A DNA stretch of 33,664 bases from a virus, in the IMG/VR virus record IMGVR_UViG_3300015360_000123, positions 1-33,664 of that record; one strand, 5' to 3'. This document shows, piece by piece, positions 15,683 through 23,417 of this stretch. The notes under the pieces were generated by a model that was given only the letters and a program-made list of their open reading frames with translations, searched no databases and was not told where the DNA came from. Position numbers and translations under genes: made by a program. Within the stretch, counting starts at the first letter, position 1; every line of letters starts with the position of its first letter.

Positions 15683-15718
15683 GGCGGACGCTCCGGCGTC
15701 CGCCGATTCTATATTTTG
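15683..15718 (+). terminator. Rho-independent terminator after the capsid gene
   Basis: GGCGGACG (15683-15690) and CGTCCGCC (15697-15704) form a perfect 8-bp stem with a 6-base loop. The stem is followed by GATTCTATATTTTG, a T-rich tract. This is the clearest intrinsic terminator in the window and would lower transcription of the connector and tail genes relative to capsid. The T-tract overlaps a copy of the intergenic element. Confidence 0.8.
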
Positions 15719-15723
15719 TTGAA
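15707..15723 (+). promoter_or_regulatory. TTCAA-N7-TTGAC-type element overlapping terminator tail
   Basis: TTCTATATTTTGTTGAA keeps the 5-7-5 geometry with one change in the first half-site. It runs from the T-tract of the capsid terminator to the ribosome site of the next gene (AAGGGAG at 15722-15728), so a bound protein could affect both termination and new initiation. Confidence 0.45.
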
Positions 15724-15736
15724 GGGAGCCAAAAAC

Positions 15737-16156
15737 GTGACGAACAAACTTACGATGCTGCGTGAGATCCGCGCGGAGAAAGTCAAGGCTGTCACCGACC
15801 GTGGTGGACCGCTCGAACCCAAACCCGGCATGCTACCGCTCTATGCCATGCGACGCATCGGTTACGGTCTGGGCCTGAAGGTTCGAACCGGCGAAATCTT
15901 CCTGCCGACGTCGGTCGATGAGCGCACCGCGCTTCTCGCACTCCCCGCGTCAGTGCAGGCCGAGATCACGAGCGTCCCCCCTGAGAACCGCGCGGCGGTA
16001 CTCAAGATTCACGCCGCAGCCCGTGAACTGTCGGATGCCGAGGCGGCCCTATGGGAGAAGCAGCAGGCCCAGATTACCGCGATCGTCAAGGCGCCTGCGA
16101 GGGGGAAGAAGGCCGCTGACGACACGGCCACCATCGACTCGGGCGAGTTCAAGTAA
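15737..16156 (+). CDS. Hypothetical protein at the FI position
   Basis: This 139-residue protein has no family I can name. The GTG at 15737 is chosen because AAGGGAG lies nine bases upstream; an earlier TTG in the same frame would overlap that site. The protein is basic at both ends. It contains PGMLPLYAMRRIGYGLGLKVRTGEIFLP (about 31-58), a helical Ala/Glu-rich middle and a Lys-rich tail. By position, between capsid and connector, it corresponds to FI of lambda, which aids DNA packaging. The match is by position only. Confidence 0.7.
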   Translation: MTNKLTMLREIRAEKVKAVTDRGGPLEPKPGMLPLYAMRRIGYGLGLKVRTGEIFLPTSVDERTALLALPASVQAEITSVPPENRAAVLKIHAAARELSDAEAALWEKQQAQITAIVKAPARGKKAADDTATIDSGEFK

Positions 16157-16158
16157 CG

Positions 16159-16527
16159 ATGAGCATCCGCGACATACAGCGGATGGCGCGCGGGGATCTC
16201 CATCTGGAGATGTCGATTCCCGCGTTTTACTTTCCCGCGGGCGACGTCGAGGAGGAACCTGTTTCCTGCACGGTGCGCGACCACACGAAATTCGCGCCGG
16301 TCGGCGCCCTGGACGGCGGCGACTACGCCCAGCGCCAGGATACGACACCGAAGCTGATCTTGAACGCCGACGAAATACCCGCCCCCGCGCGCAATGCCGT
16401 CGTCCTGGTGGAAGTCGGAGAGGCCTACCGTCTGTCGGTAGTCCATCCGCGCGACTGCGACGACTTCCCCTGCGACGTGACGCGGCTGTCGGCCGCGGCG
16501 GCTGCCGAATTCGAGGCGCCCGAATGA
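16159..16527 (+). CDS. Head-tail connector protein (FII-like)
   Basis: This 122-residue protein lies where lambda FII lies, two bases after the previous gene and overlapping the next as ATGA. The N-terminal helix (MSIRDIQRMARGDLHLEMSIPAFYF) and the following beta strands (VSCTVRDHTKF, TPKLILNADEIPAPARNAVVLVEVGEAYRLSVV) agree with a head-tail attachment fold. The end is AAAAAEFEAPE, which partly matches the recurring EFEAL peptide but lacks the Leu-Met end, so I treat that likeness as doubtful. A role in the neck of the virion is inferred from order and size. Confidence 0.65.
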   Translation: MSIRDIQRMARGDLHLEMSIPAFYFPAGDVEEEPVSCTVRDHTKFAPVGALDGGDYAQRQDTTPKLILNADEIPAPARNAVVLVEVGEAYRLSVVHPRDCDDFPCDVTRLSAAAAAEFEAPE

Positions 16528-17165
16528 TCGCAGCGGTCGGCCAGAATACCTACGTCGTCGCCGTCGAGGGTCTTTCGGCGCTCCGCGACCTTGAGACGAT
16601 CCCGAAAGAGATCCGCCGCAACGCGGCCCGCGCCATAAACCGGACGCTCGATCGCACGGCGACCCGAAGCCGGAAGGCCGTGCAGGCGGAAGTCGCGTTC
16701 AAGGCGCAATATCTCTCCGGCGTCGACAGCAAGGGCAAGCCGCGTCTCGGCGTTTCCTCGCGCGCCAGCGAGGACAATCTTTCCGGCGCCATCACGGCGC
16801 AGTTCCGGCCGACCATGCTGGCGCGCTTCGTGACGTCAGGACGCCCGGCAGCCGGCGGCAAGCGCGCCTCGCCGATCACGGTGCAGGTCAACCCCGGCCT
16901 ATCGCGACGATCGCGACGCATGTTCCTGATCCGGCTTCCGGCCGGTCGGGGCGGCGATTTGCTGAACATGGGCGTAGCGATCCGTCTGCGGCCCGGCGAA
17001 ACGGTGCAGAACAAGAAGAAGATGACCCGCATCTCGGGCAATCTGTATCTCTTGCACGGTCCTTCGGTCGACCAGGTGTTTCGCACCGTCGCCGTGGATG
17101 AGGCGCCCGAGGCCGGCGACTTCCTCGAAGCCGAATTCCTGCGCCTGATGGAGGCGGGAATATGA
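16524..17165 (+). CDS. Minor tail protein Z-like (tail completion)
   Basis: The 213-residue protein starts at ATG 16524, overlapping the previous stop. The open frame extends farther upstream, but only inside other genes. It fits the gpZ family in having an N-terminal helical part with basic residues (PKEIRRNAARAINRTLDRTATRSRKAVQAEV), beta-rich middle parts and a short helical end (GDFLEAEFLRLMEAG). gpZ in lambda is needed to form infectious particles at the head-tail junction. Its neighbours are connector and tail terminator, in lambda order, and it overlaps the next gene as ATGA. Confidence 0.75.
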   Translation: MIAAVGQNTYVVAVEGLSALRDLETIPKEIRRNAARAINRTLDRTATRSRKAVQAEVAFKAQYLSGVDSKGKPRLGVSSRASEDNLSGAITAQFRPTMLARFVTSGRPAAGGKRASPITVQVNPGLSRRSRRMFLIRLPAGRGGDLLNMGVAIRLRPGETVQNKKKMTRISGNLYLLHGPSVDQVFRTVAVDEAPEAGDFLEAEFLRLMEAGI

Positions 17166-17686
17166 GCTACGAGGACCCCTTCAAGATCCGCGCGCTCAAG
17201 GCCCTCACGGACGCCCTCGAAGAAATCACGCCAGACAACGATTACGTCAGCGATCTCACGGACTCCGTGTTTCGCGGACGCCTGTGGTTCGGCGACACCG
17301 ACCCCCTGCCGATGGTCAGCATCATCGAAGGTACGCACCCCGCCGACGACGTGGCCGAGCCGTCGTTCGTCAAGCCGGTCGGAGAATACGACTGGGATTT
17401 GCTGGTCCAGGGATTCGTGGACGACGACCCGCTGAATCCTACAGACCCCGCCTACGTTCTCATGGCCGACGTGCGCAGGCGCCTTGCGGCGCTCGCGACC
17501 CGGAAGGCCGCTGGCACAAATACGCTCGATCCTTTGGGCCTCGGGCTCACGGATCGCAACAAGATCATCGCTTTGCGGATCGGCCCAGGTGTGGTCCGGC
17601 CCGCGGACGATGTTTCAGCCAAGGCCTTCTTCTGGCTGACGCTCACGCTGCGCGTCATCGACTCCGCAGCCCACCCCTATGATTAA
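17162..17686 (+). CDS. Tail terminator protein U-like
   Basis: This 174-residue protein begins with an overlap on the Z-like stop and lies before the tail tube gene, the place of gpU in lambda. The layout fits a tail terminator: an N-terminal helix (FKIRALKALTDALEEITPDN), a beta strand pair (GRLWFGDTDPLPMVSIIEG), a YDWDLLVQGFV strand, an ADVRRRLAALAT helix and a final AFFWLTLTLRVID strand. Such rings stop tail growth and dock to the head. Sequence similarity to gpU itself is not obvious. Confidence 0.7.
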   Translation: MSYEDPFKIRALKALTDALEEITPDNDYVSDLTDSVFRGRLWFGDTDPLPMVSIIEGTHPADDVAEPSFVKPVGEYDWDLLVQGFVDDDPLNPTDPAYVLMADVRRRLAALATRKAAGTNTLDPLGLGLTDRNKIIALRIGPGVVRPADDVSAKAFFWLTLTLRVIDSAAHPYD

Positions 17687-17693
17687 CCTCTTG

Positions 17694-17710
17694 TTCAAGT
17701 TATACTTGAG
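17694..17710 (+). promoter_or_regulatory. TTCAA-N7-TTGAG element before the tail tube gene
   Basis: TTCAAGTTATACTTGAG lies 25 bases before the ATG of the tail tube gene and is followed by CGGAG as the ribosome site. It is a near-symmetric single copy. There is no second copy 20 bases away. Confidence 0.5.
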
Positions 17711-17735
17711 TGAGAAAACACGGAGTTGACCAACT

Positions 17736-18518
17736 ATGCCTCTCGGCAACCAGACCATCGGCAACCAGACGCTCGGTCGTGGCGAGATTCATTTCTCCCT
17801 CTTCCGCACCGGCTACACGCCTGACGGCTTCCGCTATGTCGGCAACACGCCCGAGTTCAGCTACACCTCGAACCTCGAAAAGCTCGACCATTTCAGTTCG
17901 GACCATGGCATTCGCGAGAAGGACAAGTCGGTCGTCCTGCAGACCGACTTCACGGCGTCGCTTACCATGGACGACATTCAGGCCGACAACCTGGCGCTGA
18001 CGATGTTCGGCTCGGCGTCTGTGCTGGCTCAGAGCGCCGCGTCCAGCCTGACCGAGACGTTCACCGACGTCACGCCCGGCCTCGGCTATCAGGTCGGCCT
18101 CACCGACTCCCGCCCCGCCGGCTACCACTCGCTCGCGAGCGTCGTCGTGAAGGTCGGCGTTTCCACGAAGACGATCACCACGGACTACACGGTCGATACC
18201 GAACTCGGCATCGTTACCCCGGTCGTCGGCGGCGGCATCGTCCAGGACGACGAGATGATCGTCGAATTCAACGTGACGGCCAAGAGCCGTATCATGGTCG
18301 TCTCGGGCGCCGAGCAGGTGGAAGGCGCGCTGCGCTTCATCAGTTATAACGCCGAAGGCGACAAGTTCGACTACTACTTCCCCTATGTGAAACTCGGCCC
18401 CAACGGTGACATTCCGCTGAAGACCGACGAGTGGATGCAGCTTCCCTTCACCGTGGAGATCCTGAAGCGGCCGACGCAGGAACGCATCTACTGCAACGGT
18501 CGTCCGTATACGCCGTAA
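17736..18518 (+). CDS. Major tail protein (tail tube)
   Basis: This 260-residue protein is placed as lambda V and has the look of a tail tube subunit: GNQTLGRGEIHFSLFRTG at the start, then SYTSNLEKLDHFSSDHGIREKDKSVVLQTDFTASLTMDDI and a beta-rich remainder with VEGALRFISYNAEGDKFDYYFPYVKL. The end has EWMQLPFTVEILKRPTQERIYCNGRPY, typical of this group. The ribosome site is CGGAG before ATG. It is preceded by a copy of the intergenic element, so expression may be raised or timed separately from the connector genes. Confidence 0.85.
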   Translation: MPLGNQTIGNQTLGRGEIHFSLFRTGYTPDGFRYVGNTPEFSYTSNLEKLDHFSSDHGIREKDKSVVLQTDFTASLTMDDIQADNLALTMFGSASVLAQSAASSLTETFTDVTPGLGYQVGLTDSRPAGYHSLASVVVKVGVSTKTITTDYTVDTELGIVTPVVGGGIVQDDEMIVEFNVTAKSRIMVVSGAEQVEGALRFISYNAEGDKFDYYFPYVKLGPNGDIPLKTDEWMQLPFTVEILKRPTQERIYCNGRPYTP

Positions 18519-18530
18519 AGGGAGGTTGTG

Positions 18531-18992
18531 ATGGGACTGCGCAGCCTTACCCTGCCGACGTCGAACGTGAAGGTCGCGGACGGAGTCGAGTTCTCCGTCC
18601 GCGGCGTTTCCGTCATGGACGCGGTGTTCCTCTATTCGAGGCACGCCGGCGAGATGACATCGTTGTTCGAGCAATATGTGACCGGCGCCCAGAAGCGGGG
18701 CAACGTGACGGCGGCGGACGTTCTGGCGATCAGCCGGGATGTCGCCGCCGGGACGCCCGTGCTGATGGGAGAACTCATCGCCCTGGCGAGCGGAAGCCGG
18801 CCCGAACGGTCGGACGAGTTCGCGGACGACGTTGCGATGGCGATGAGTTTCCCGCTCGCCGCCCAGATGGACGCACTTCAGAAGATCGCCGTTCTCACGT
18901 TCACGTCGGAGATGCCGCCGGGAAAATTCCTGGCCGTGGTCATGGCAATGGCGCAGGGCACCACGGCCGCACTGAGCACGACGAAGGGCTGA
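18531..18992 (+). CDS. Tail assembly chaperone, short form (gpG-like)
   Basis: This 153-residue protein lies between tail tube and tape measure, the hallmark place for gpG/gpGT chaperones. GGAGG at 18521-18525 is a strong ribosome site. ATG at 18531 is better spaced than the GTG at 18528. The protein is helical (DAVFLYSRHAGEMTSLFEQYVTG, DDVAMAMSFPLAAQMDALQKIAVLTF). At 18920-18926 the sequence is G GGA AAA in this frame, a perfect slippery heptamer, so part of the ribosomes should shift by -1 and make the longer product. The short form ends 66 bases after the heptamer. Confidence 0.85.
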   Translation: MGLRSLTLPTSNVKVADGVEFSVRGVSVMDAVFLYSRHAGEMTSLFEQYVTGAQKRGNVTAADVLAISRDVAAGTPVLMGELIALASGSRPERSDEFADDVAMAMSFPLAAQMDALQKIAVLTFTSEMPPGKFLAVVMAMAQGTTAALSTTKG

Positions 18993-19240
18993 AGGCGTGG
19001 CTGTGGGCGTTGCGGCGGCAGGTCAGTCTGCTGCTGCACCACGGACACAGCGAGGCCCACATCTATCCGATCGGGATGGTTTTCGATGAGGCCCGTCTGG
19101 CGGTCGATCGGACGAACAGCGGGTTAGTGAGCATGGCCGTGATTATCCAGGCGGCCACGGCGACGACGGGAATGGGGGCGGGGCGGGAGTCGACGAGTCA
19201 CTTCCGCAAACTGATGAAGGCGTTGGGAACGGAAAGCTAA
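18531..19240 (+). CDS. Tail assembly chaperone, -1 frameshift product (gpGT-like)
   Basis: Zero-frame reading through codon 132 (AAA, 18924-18926), followed by a one-base slip back, continues at 18926 in the -1 frame to TAA at 19238-19240. The result is a protein of about 236 residues. The added part contains GLKAWLWALRRQVSLLLHHGHSEAHIYPIGMVFDEARLAVDR, whose W-rich helix and HxYPI pattern resemble the T domain that binds the tape measure. The extension has no start and ribosome site of its own and ends one base before the tape measure GTG. The heptamer and the open -1 frame are seen; frameshifting itself is inferred from the lambda-like pattern. Confidence 0.8.
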
Positions 19241-22200
19241 GTGGCGAAAAACGACGTCCAACTACTGATCCGAGCCCGCGACGAAGCCTCCAAGGCTGTC
19301 GAAGGTATCTCGGGCGCCCTGCGCGATCTGCTGGGCGCGCAGTCGAACGCGGGGACGAGCGCCCAGGAGTTCGGCAGCAGGCTTGCCGAACTCGCCAATG
19401 TCGCGCTGACCGTCGATAAAGCGTTCGCCGTTATCGATGGCGCCGCGACTAAGGCCACCTCAGCGTTCGCGCGGCAGTCGGCCGCCCTGGATGAATCGCG
19501 GGCGAGCCTGGCGGCGGTCAAGGCGCAGGCCGAAAGTGCCGGTCGGGCGCTGGAGCAACTGCGCACCGCACTGGTCGAGTCCGCCCTAAACGGCGACGCG
19601 ACGGCTGCGAACCGGCTGCGTGAGCAGATCAAGCTGGTCGAACGTGCGTTCGAAGGGCTGATTGGCGAGCAGCATCGTCTGACCACCAGTTCGGCGCAAC
19701 AGCAGGCGGCGCTCGACGGACAGAAATCGTCTCTGCAGCAATTGGGTTCGTTCGCCAACGCCGCCGAGGCGGCGCAGGCCGAACTGCAAGGCGAGCTCCG
19801 CAAGGCCAATATCGAACTCGCGAGGCAGCAGGATATTCTCGGCGAGGCCCGCGTATCGGAAGCCCTGGCCTCCCGCGCCGACCGGGTTGAAGCAAGTCGC
19901 GTTGCCCGTGCCGCCGTCATCCTGGCCGAAGCGCGGGCGCACGAAGAGAACACCGCGAAGCTGAAGGCCGAGCAGGCGGCGACGAACGCCCTGGCCGATG
20001 CGCAGGCTCGGCAGAAACGCGAGACCGGCTTCACCGAACGGAATCTTTCAGGTCTCTCGGCACGGGACTCGGCGAGCGTGTTTACGCAGGCCGATACCGA
20101 GAACGCCACGCGCTACGCGGAGGCTGTGGCCCACGCCGACGCCGCCGAAGATCAGATGACGGCGGGCGCCGCCGCGTTGCGCGCCCAGCTCGACCCGGTC
20201 GCCGCCGTCCATGCGAAGCTGAATCGGGAACTGACCGAAGCGCAAATCCTGTTCCGGGCCGGCAAAATATCCGCCCTCGAATACGCCGCAGCGCAGAAAC
20301 TCCTGGGCGAAAGCGCCCAGCGGGCCGCGGCCCGGATTCAGGGCAGTTCGGGACTCGACAGCAGGGGGCGCCCCGCGCTGTTCGGCCTTAAGCCCTACGA
20401 ACTGCAGAACCTCGGCTATCAGTTCAACGACCTCGCTACGCAGATTGCGTCGGGTACGTCGGTCAGCCAGGCGTTCGCGCAGCAGATCGGTCAGATTTTC
20501 CAGATCTTGCCGAAGATGGGCAACGCCCTGGTAGCCGCGTTCAAGAGCCCGCCGATCCTCCTCATGGTGGCGGCGGTCGTAAGTTTCATCGCGGCCCTCG
20601 TTCGAGCGCAAAGCGAAGCGGAGAAACTTCGCAACTTCGAAGGTATCCTGCGGTCCACGGCGGACGGCGCCGCCTATTCGGCGAAGGCCCTGCTGGAGAC
20701 CGCGAAGGCTCTCGACGTGTACGGCCTGTCAGCCGCCAAGGCGGTCGATGTCGTCAAGATTCTCCTGCGCAATGGCGTCAATCCCGACCGTATTCGAGAA
20801 TTCGGCGAAGCTGCGCAGGACATGGCCGATACGCTCGGTATCGATGTCGTCGAGGCGACCGAAAAACTCTCGAAGGGATTCACGGGCGGCTACGAGGCGA
20901 TCGCGAAATTTGACGCCGAGTTCAACAAACTCTCGGCCGCCGAGCGCACGCACATTCGGGAACTGTTCGAATCTAACCGGGCGATGGAGGCTCGCGCCGA
21001 AGCGTTCGATCTCGTCCGAAGGAAGGGGAAGGATGCGTCCGACGACGCCCGCGGCCCGTGGAGCGAGGCGCTACGCAAACTAGGCGAAGGCTGGTCGAAC
21101 TTCCTCGACATTCTGGCTGACAGTTGGATCGTCAAGGGTCTCGGCCTTGGCCTGAATGCCTTGGCCGATGGCGTCACGACGGTTCTCGACGCCTTGAATG
21201 GGACCGAAGACCTTAACGCCGTCCTGGACGAACGGATCGCCCTAGCGAAGGAAATCGAGACGCTTGAAGCCGCCCTGGCGAAGGGTGACGTCGATGTACT
21301 GTCATGGCTGCAGGGCGACCCCGCCGAAAAACTAAAAAAGATGAAAGATCGGCTCGTCGAACTCCGCGAGGAGTCTGTCAAGCTTGTGAAGGAACTGGAT
21401 CGCGCCGGCGGCGACACACGATCCGCCGGCAGCGAGGCGCAGAAGAAGGCCGACGAAGATGCGCTCCGGCGCATGGAGACCCAGAAGGCCGCCGCGAAGG
21501 AACTGTCGAACCTCGCGCGCATCGAACTCGCCTACAAGACCGCGCTGCTGGAGGAGCAGAATAAGGGCGTCTCGGACGCCGTGGCTGAACGCATCGCCTC
21601 CGAAGCGGCGTCTCGCGAAGCCCTGAAGGTCCAGAAGGAGATCACCGACGAGAAGGAGAAGCAGCTTTCGCTGTCGGAACAGGCAGTCAAAAGCTACGTG
21701 GACAAAGTCGTTGGCGTCGAATCCGGCGGCGATCCCAATGCGAAGAACCCGAGTAGCAGCGCCACCGGACTCGGCCAGTTCATCGAACGCACTTGGCTGA
21801 ACCTATTCCGCAAGCACTTCCCCGCCGAAGCCGCGAACCTGGGCAAGGATGCCATCCTCGAACTGCGCAAGGACGCCGAGACGTCCAAACGCATGATCGA
21901 GATTTATGCGCGTGAGAATGCCGAGATCCTGAAGAAGGCCGGCCTCTCGGTCACGGAAGCCAATCTGTACCTCACGCATTTCCTCGGCCCGGACGGCGCG
22001 GTCAAGGTCATCAAGGCCGCGGCGGACACCTCACTGTCCGCCATCCTGGGCGCCGATCAGATCGCCGCCAACGCTAAAATGTTGCAAGGCAAGACGGCCG
22101 GCGATTTGCGCGCCAACATAGGCCGCAAATTCGGCGAAGCGAATTCAGCCGACTCGGCGATCACCCAGCGCCTCCTGAAGATGGAGCAAGAGCGCGCCAA

Positions 22201-23416
22201 GGTTCAGGCGGGCTTCATCGAAGGGATCGACCAGGAGAACCAGAAGCGTCAGCAGAATATCGCGTCGCTGGAGGCCCAGAGCGGTCTCGTCCGGGAAGCC
22301 CTGCTGAACGAACAGAAGCGCCAGGCCGTCGCCGATGCCGTGCTCGCGAAGCAGCAGGAGATCGACAGCCTGAACGCGGACCTGCGGGCCAAGGGCCAGC
22401 AGGAAATCCAGTTCACCGAGGAACAGCGCGCAGCGATCGAACGGCTCACGGCGGCCGAGTTCGAACTGGCCCATGCCAAGGACTTCGCGGCCGCCCGGCG
22501 CGACACGGTGCAGCAGCCCGTGGACGACCTGACTGCCCAGCGCGACCAGTTGTTGCAGCAGATCGAGGTCTTCCAGGAAGCGGGACAAATCGCACTGGCC
22601 GATGGCCTTGCGCCCCAACTGGCCGCGATCAATGGACAGCTCGACCAAGCAATCGCCAAGGCCGTCGCGTTCTATGAGTCGCTCGCGAACAACCAGACCA
22701 TGCTCGCGGCGCTCGGACTCACGGCCGAACAGCTTCAACTCATCATCGACAAGCTGAACGCCTCTGGCAGTTCCGCGACGAATCTCGGCACGAATTTCAT
22801 CGCGACCGGCAAGCAGATCAATCAGCAGTTCGCGCAGATGGCGACGGGCGCCATCGACCGCTTCGCGCAAGCGGTGGCCGAAGGCAAGAACGTCATCCAG
22901 TCGCTCAAGGAAGCCTTCCTCCAGTTCGCGGCGGACTTCCTGCGCTACATCGCGCAGATGATCCTCCAGCAGCTTATCTTCAACCTGATCAGCGGCGGGG
23001 GTGGTGGGAGCGGCGGGGGTGAAGGTGGTGGTGGATTCGGTGGGCTCCTCTCAGGACTCTTCGGCGGCGAGCATCACAAAGGCGGCATCGCCGGCGACCC
23101 CTCGGCGCCGACTCGCCTCATCGACCCACGCTGGATCGCGAACGCCCGTCGCTACCACGGCGGCGGCATCGCCGGCCTGGCGCCCAATGAGGTGCCGGCG
23201 ATCCTGACGCGCGGCGAGGAAATTCTGACGAAGGCCGACCCGCGTCACGCGGCCAACGGCGGCGGCGGCGGTCAGGCGCCCATCGTCGTGAAGAACGTCA
23301 ATCTGTTCGATCTTGCCGAACTCGCCAGCCAACTCCTCGGCACGGCGGTCGGCGAACAGGCCGTGCTGAACATCATCGCGAACAATCCCGACGCCATCCG
23401 GGCGGCCCAGACCTGA
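19241..23416 (+). CDS. Tape measure protein with embedded lytic transglycosylase domain
   Basis: This 1391-residue protein is the largest in the window. The N-terminal third is Ala/Glu/Gln/Arg-rich coiled coil. At about 437-455 there is a hydrophobic segment (ILLMVAAVVSFIAALV) after the typical YQFNDLATQIASGTSVSQAFAQQIGQ. From about 815 to 945 lies an SLT-type transglycosylase: VVGVESGG with catalytic E827, SSATGLGQFIERTWL, and LYLTHFLGPDGAVK. It would open peptidoglycan during DNA entry. The C-terminus has a Gly-rich linker and HGGGIAGLAPNEVPAILTRGEEIL, usual for this family. By the common relation of about 1.5 angstrom per residue the tail would be around 200 nm. The GTG directly follows the chaperone stop. 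Confidence 0.95.
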   Translation: MAKNDVQLLIRARDEASKAVEGISGALRDLLGAQSNAGTSAQEFGSRLAELANVALTVDKAFAVIDGAATKATSAFARQSAALDESRASLAAVKAQAESAGRALEQLRTALVESALNGDATAANRLREQIKLVERAFEGLIGEQHRLTTSSAQQQAALDGQKSSLQQLGSFANAAEAAQAELQGELRKANIELARQQDILGEARVSEALASRADRVEASRVARAAVILAEARAHEENTAKLKAEQAATNALADAQARQKRETGFTERNLSGLSARDSASVFTQADTENATRYAEAVAHADAAEDQMTAGAAALRAQLDPVAAVHAKLNRELTEAQILFRAGKISALEYAAAQKLLGESAQRAAARIQGSSGLDSRGRPALFGLKPYELQNLGYQFNDLATQIASGTSVSQAFAQQIGQIFQILPKMGNALVAAFKSPPILLMVAAVVSFIAALVRAQSEAEKLRNFEGILRSTADGAAYSAKALLETAKALDVYGLSAAKAVDVVKILLRNGVNPDRIREFGEAAQDMADTLGIDVVEATEKLSKGFTGGYEAIAKFDAEFNKLSAAERTHIRELFESNRAMEARAEAFDLVRRKGKDASDDARGPWSEALRKLGEGWSNFLDILADSWIVKGLGLGLNALADGVTTVLDALNGTEDLNAVLDERIALAKEIETLEAALAKGDVDVLSWLQGDPAEKLKKMKDRLVELREESVKLVKELDRAGGDTRSAGSEAQKKADEDALRRMETQKAAAKELSNLARIELAYKTALLEEQNKGVSDAVAERIASEAASREALKVQKEITDEKEKQLSLSEQAVKSYVDKVVGVESGGDPNAKNPSSSATGLGQFIERTWLNLFRKHFPAEAANLGKDAILELRKDAETSKRMIEIYARENAEILKKAGLSVTEANLYLTHFLGPDGAVKVIKAAADTSLSAILGADQIAANAKMLQGKTAGDLRANIGRKFGEANSADSAITQRLLKMEQERAKVQAGFIEGIDQENQKRQQNIASLEAQSGLVREALLNEQKRQAVADAVLAKQQEIDSLNADLRAKGQQEIQFTEEQRAAIERLTAAEFELAHAKDFAAARRDTVQQPVDDLTAQRDQLLQQIEVFQEAGQIALADGLAPQLAAINGQLDQAIAKAVAFYESLANNQTMLAALGLTAEQLQLIIDKLNASGSSATNLGTNFIATGKQINQQFAQMATGAIDRFAQAVAEGKNVIQSLKEAFLQFAADFLRYIAQMILQQLIFNLISGGGGGSGGGEGGGGFGGLLSGLFGGEHHKGGIAGDPSAPTRLIDPRWIANARRYHGGGIAGLAPNEVPAILTRGEEILTKADPRHAANGGGGGQAPIVVKNVNLFDLAELASQLLGTAVGEQAVLNIIANNPDAIRAAQT

Positions 23417-23417
23417 C

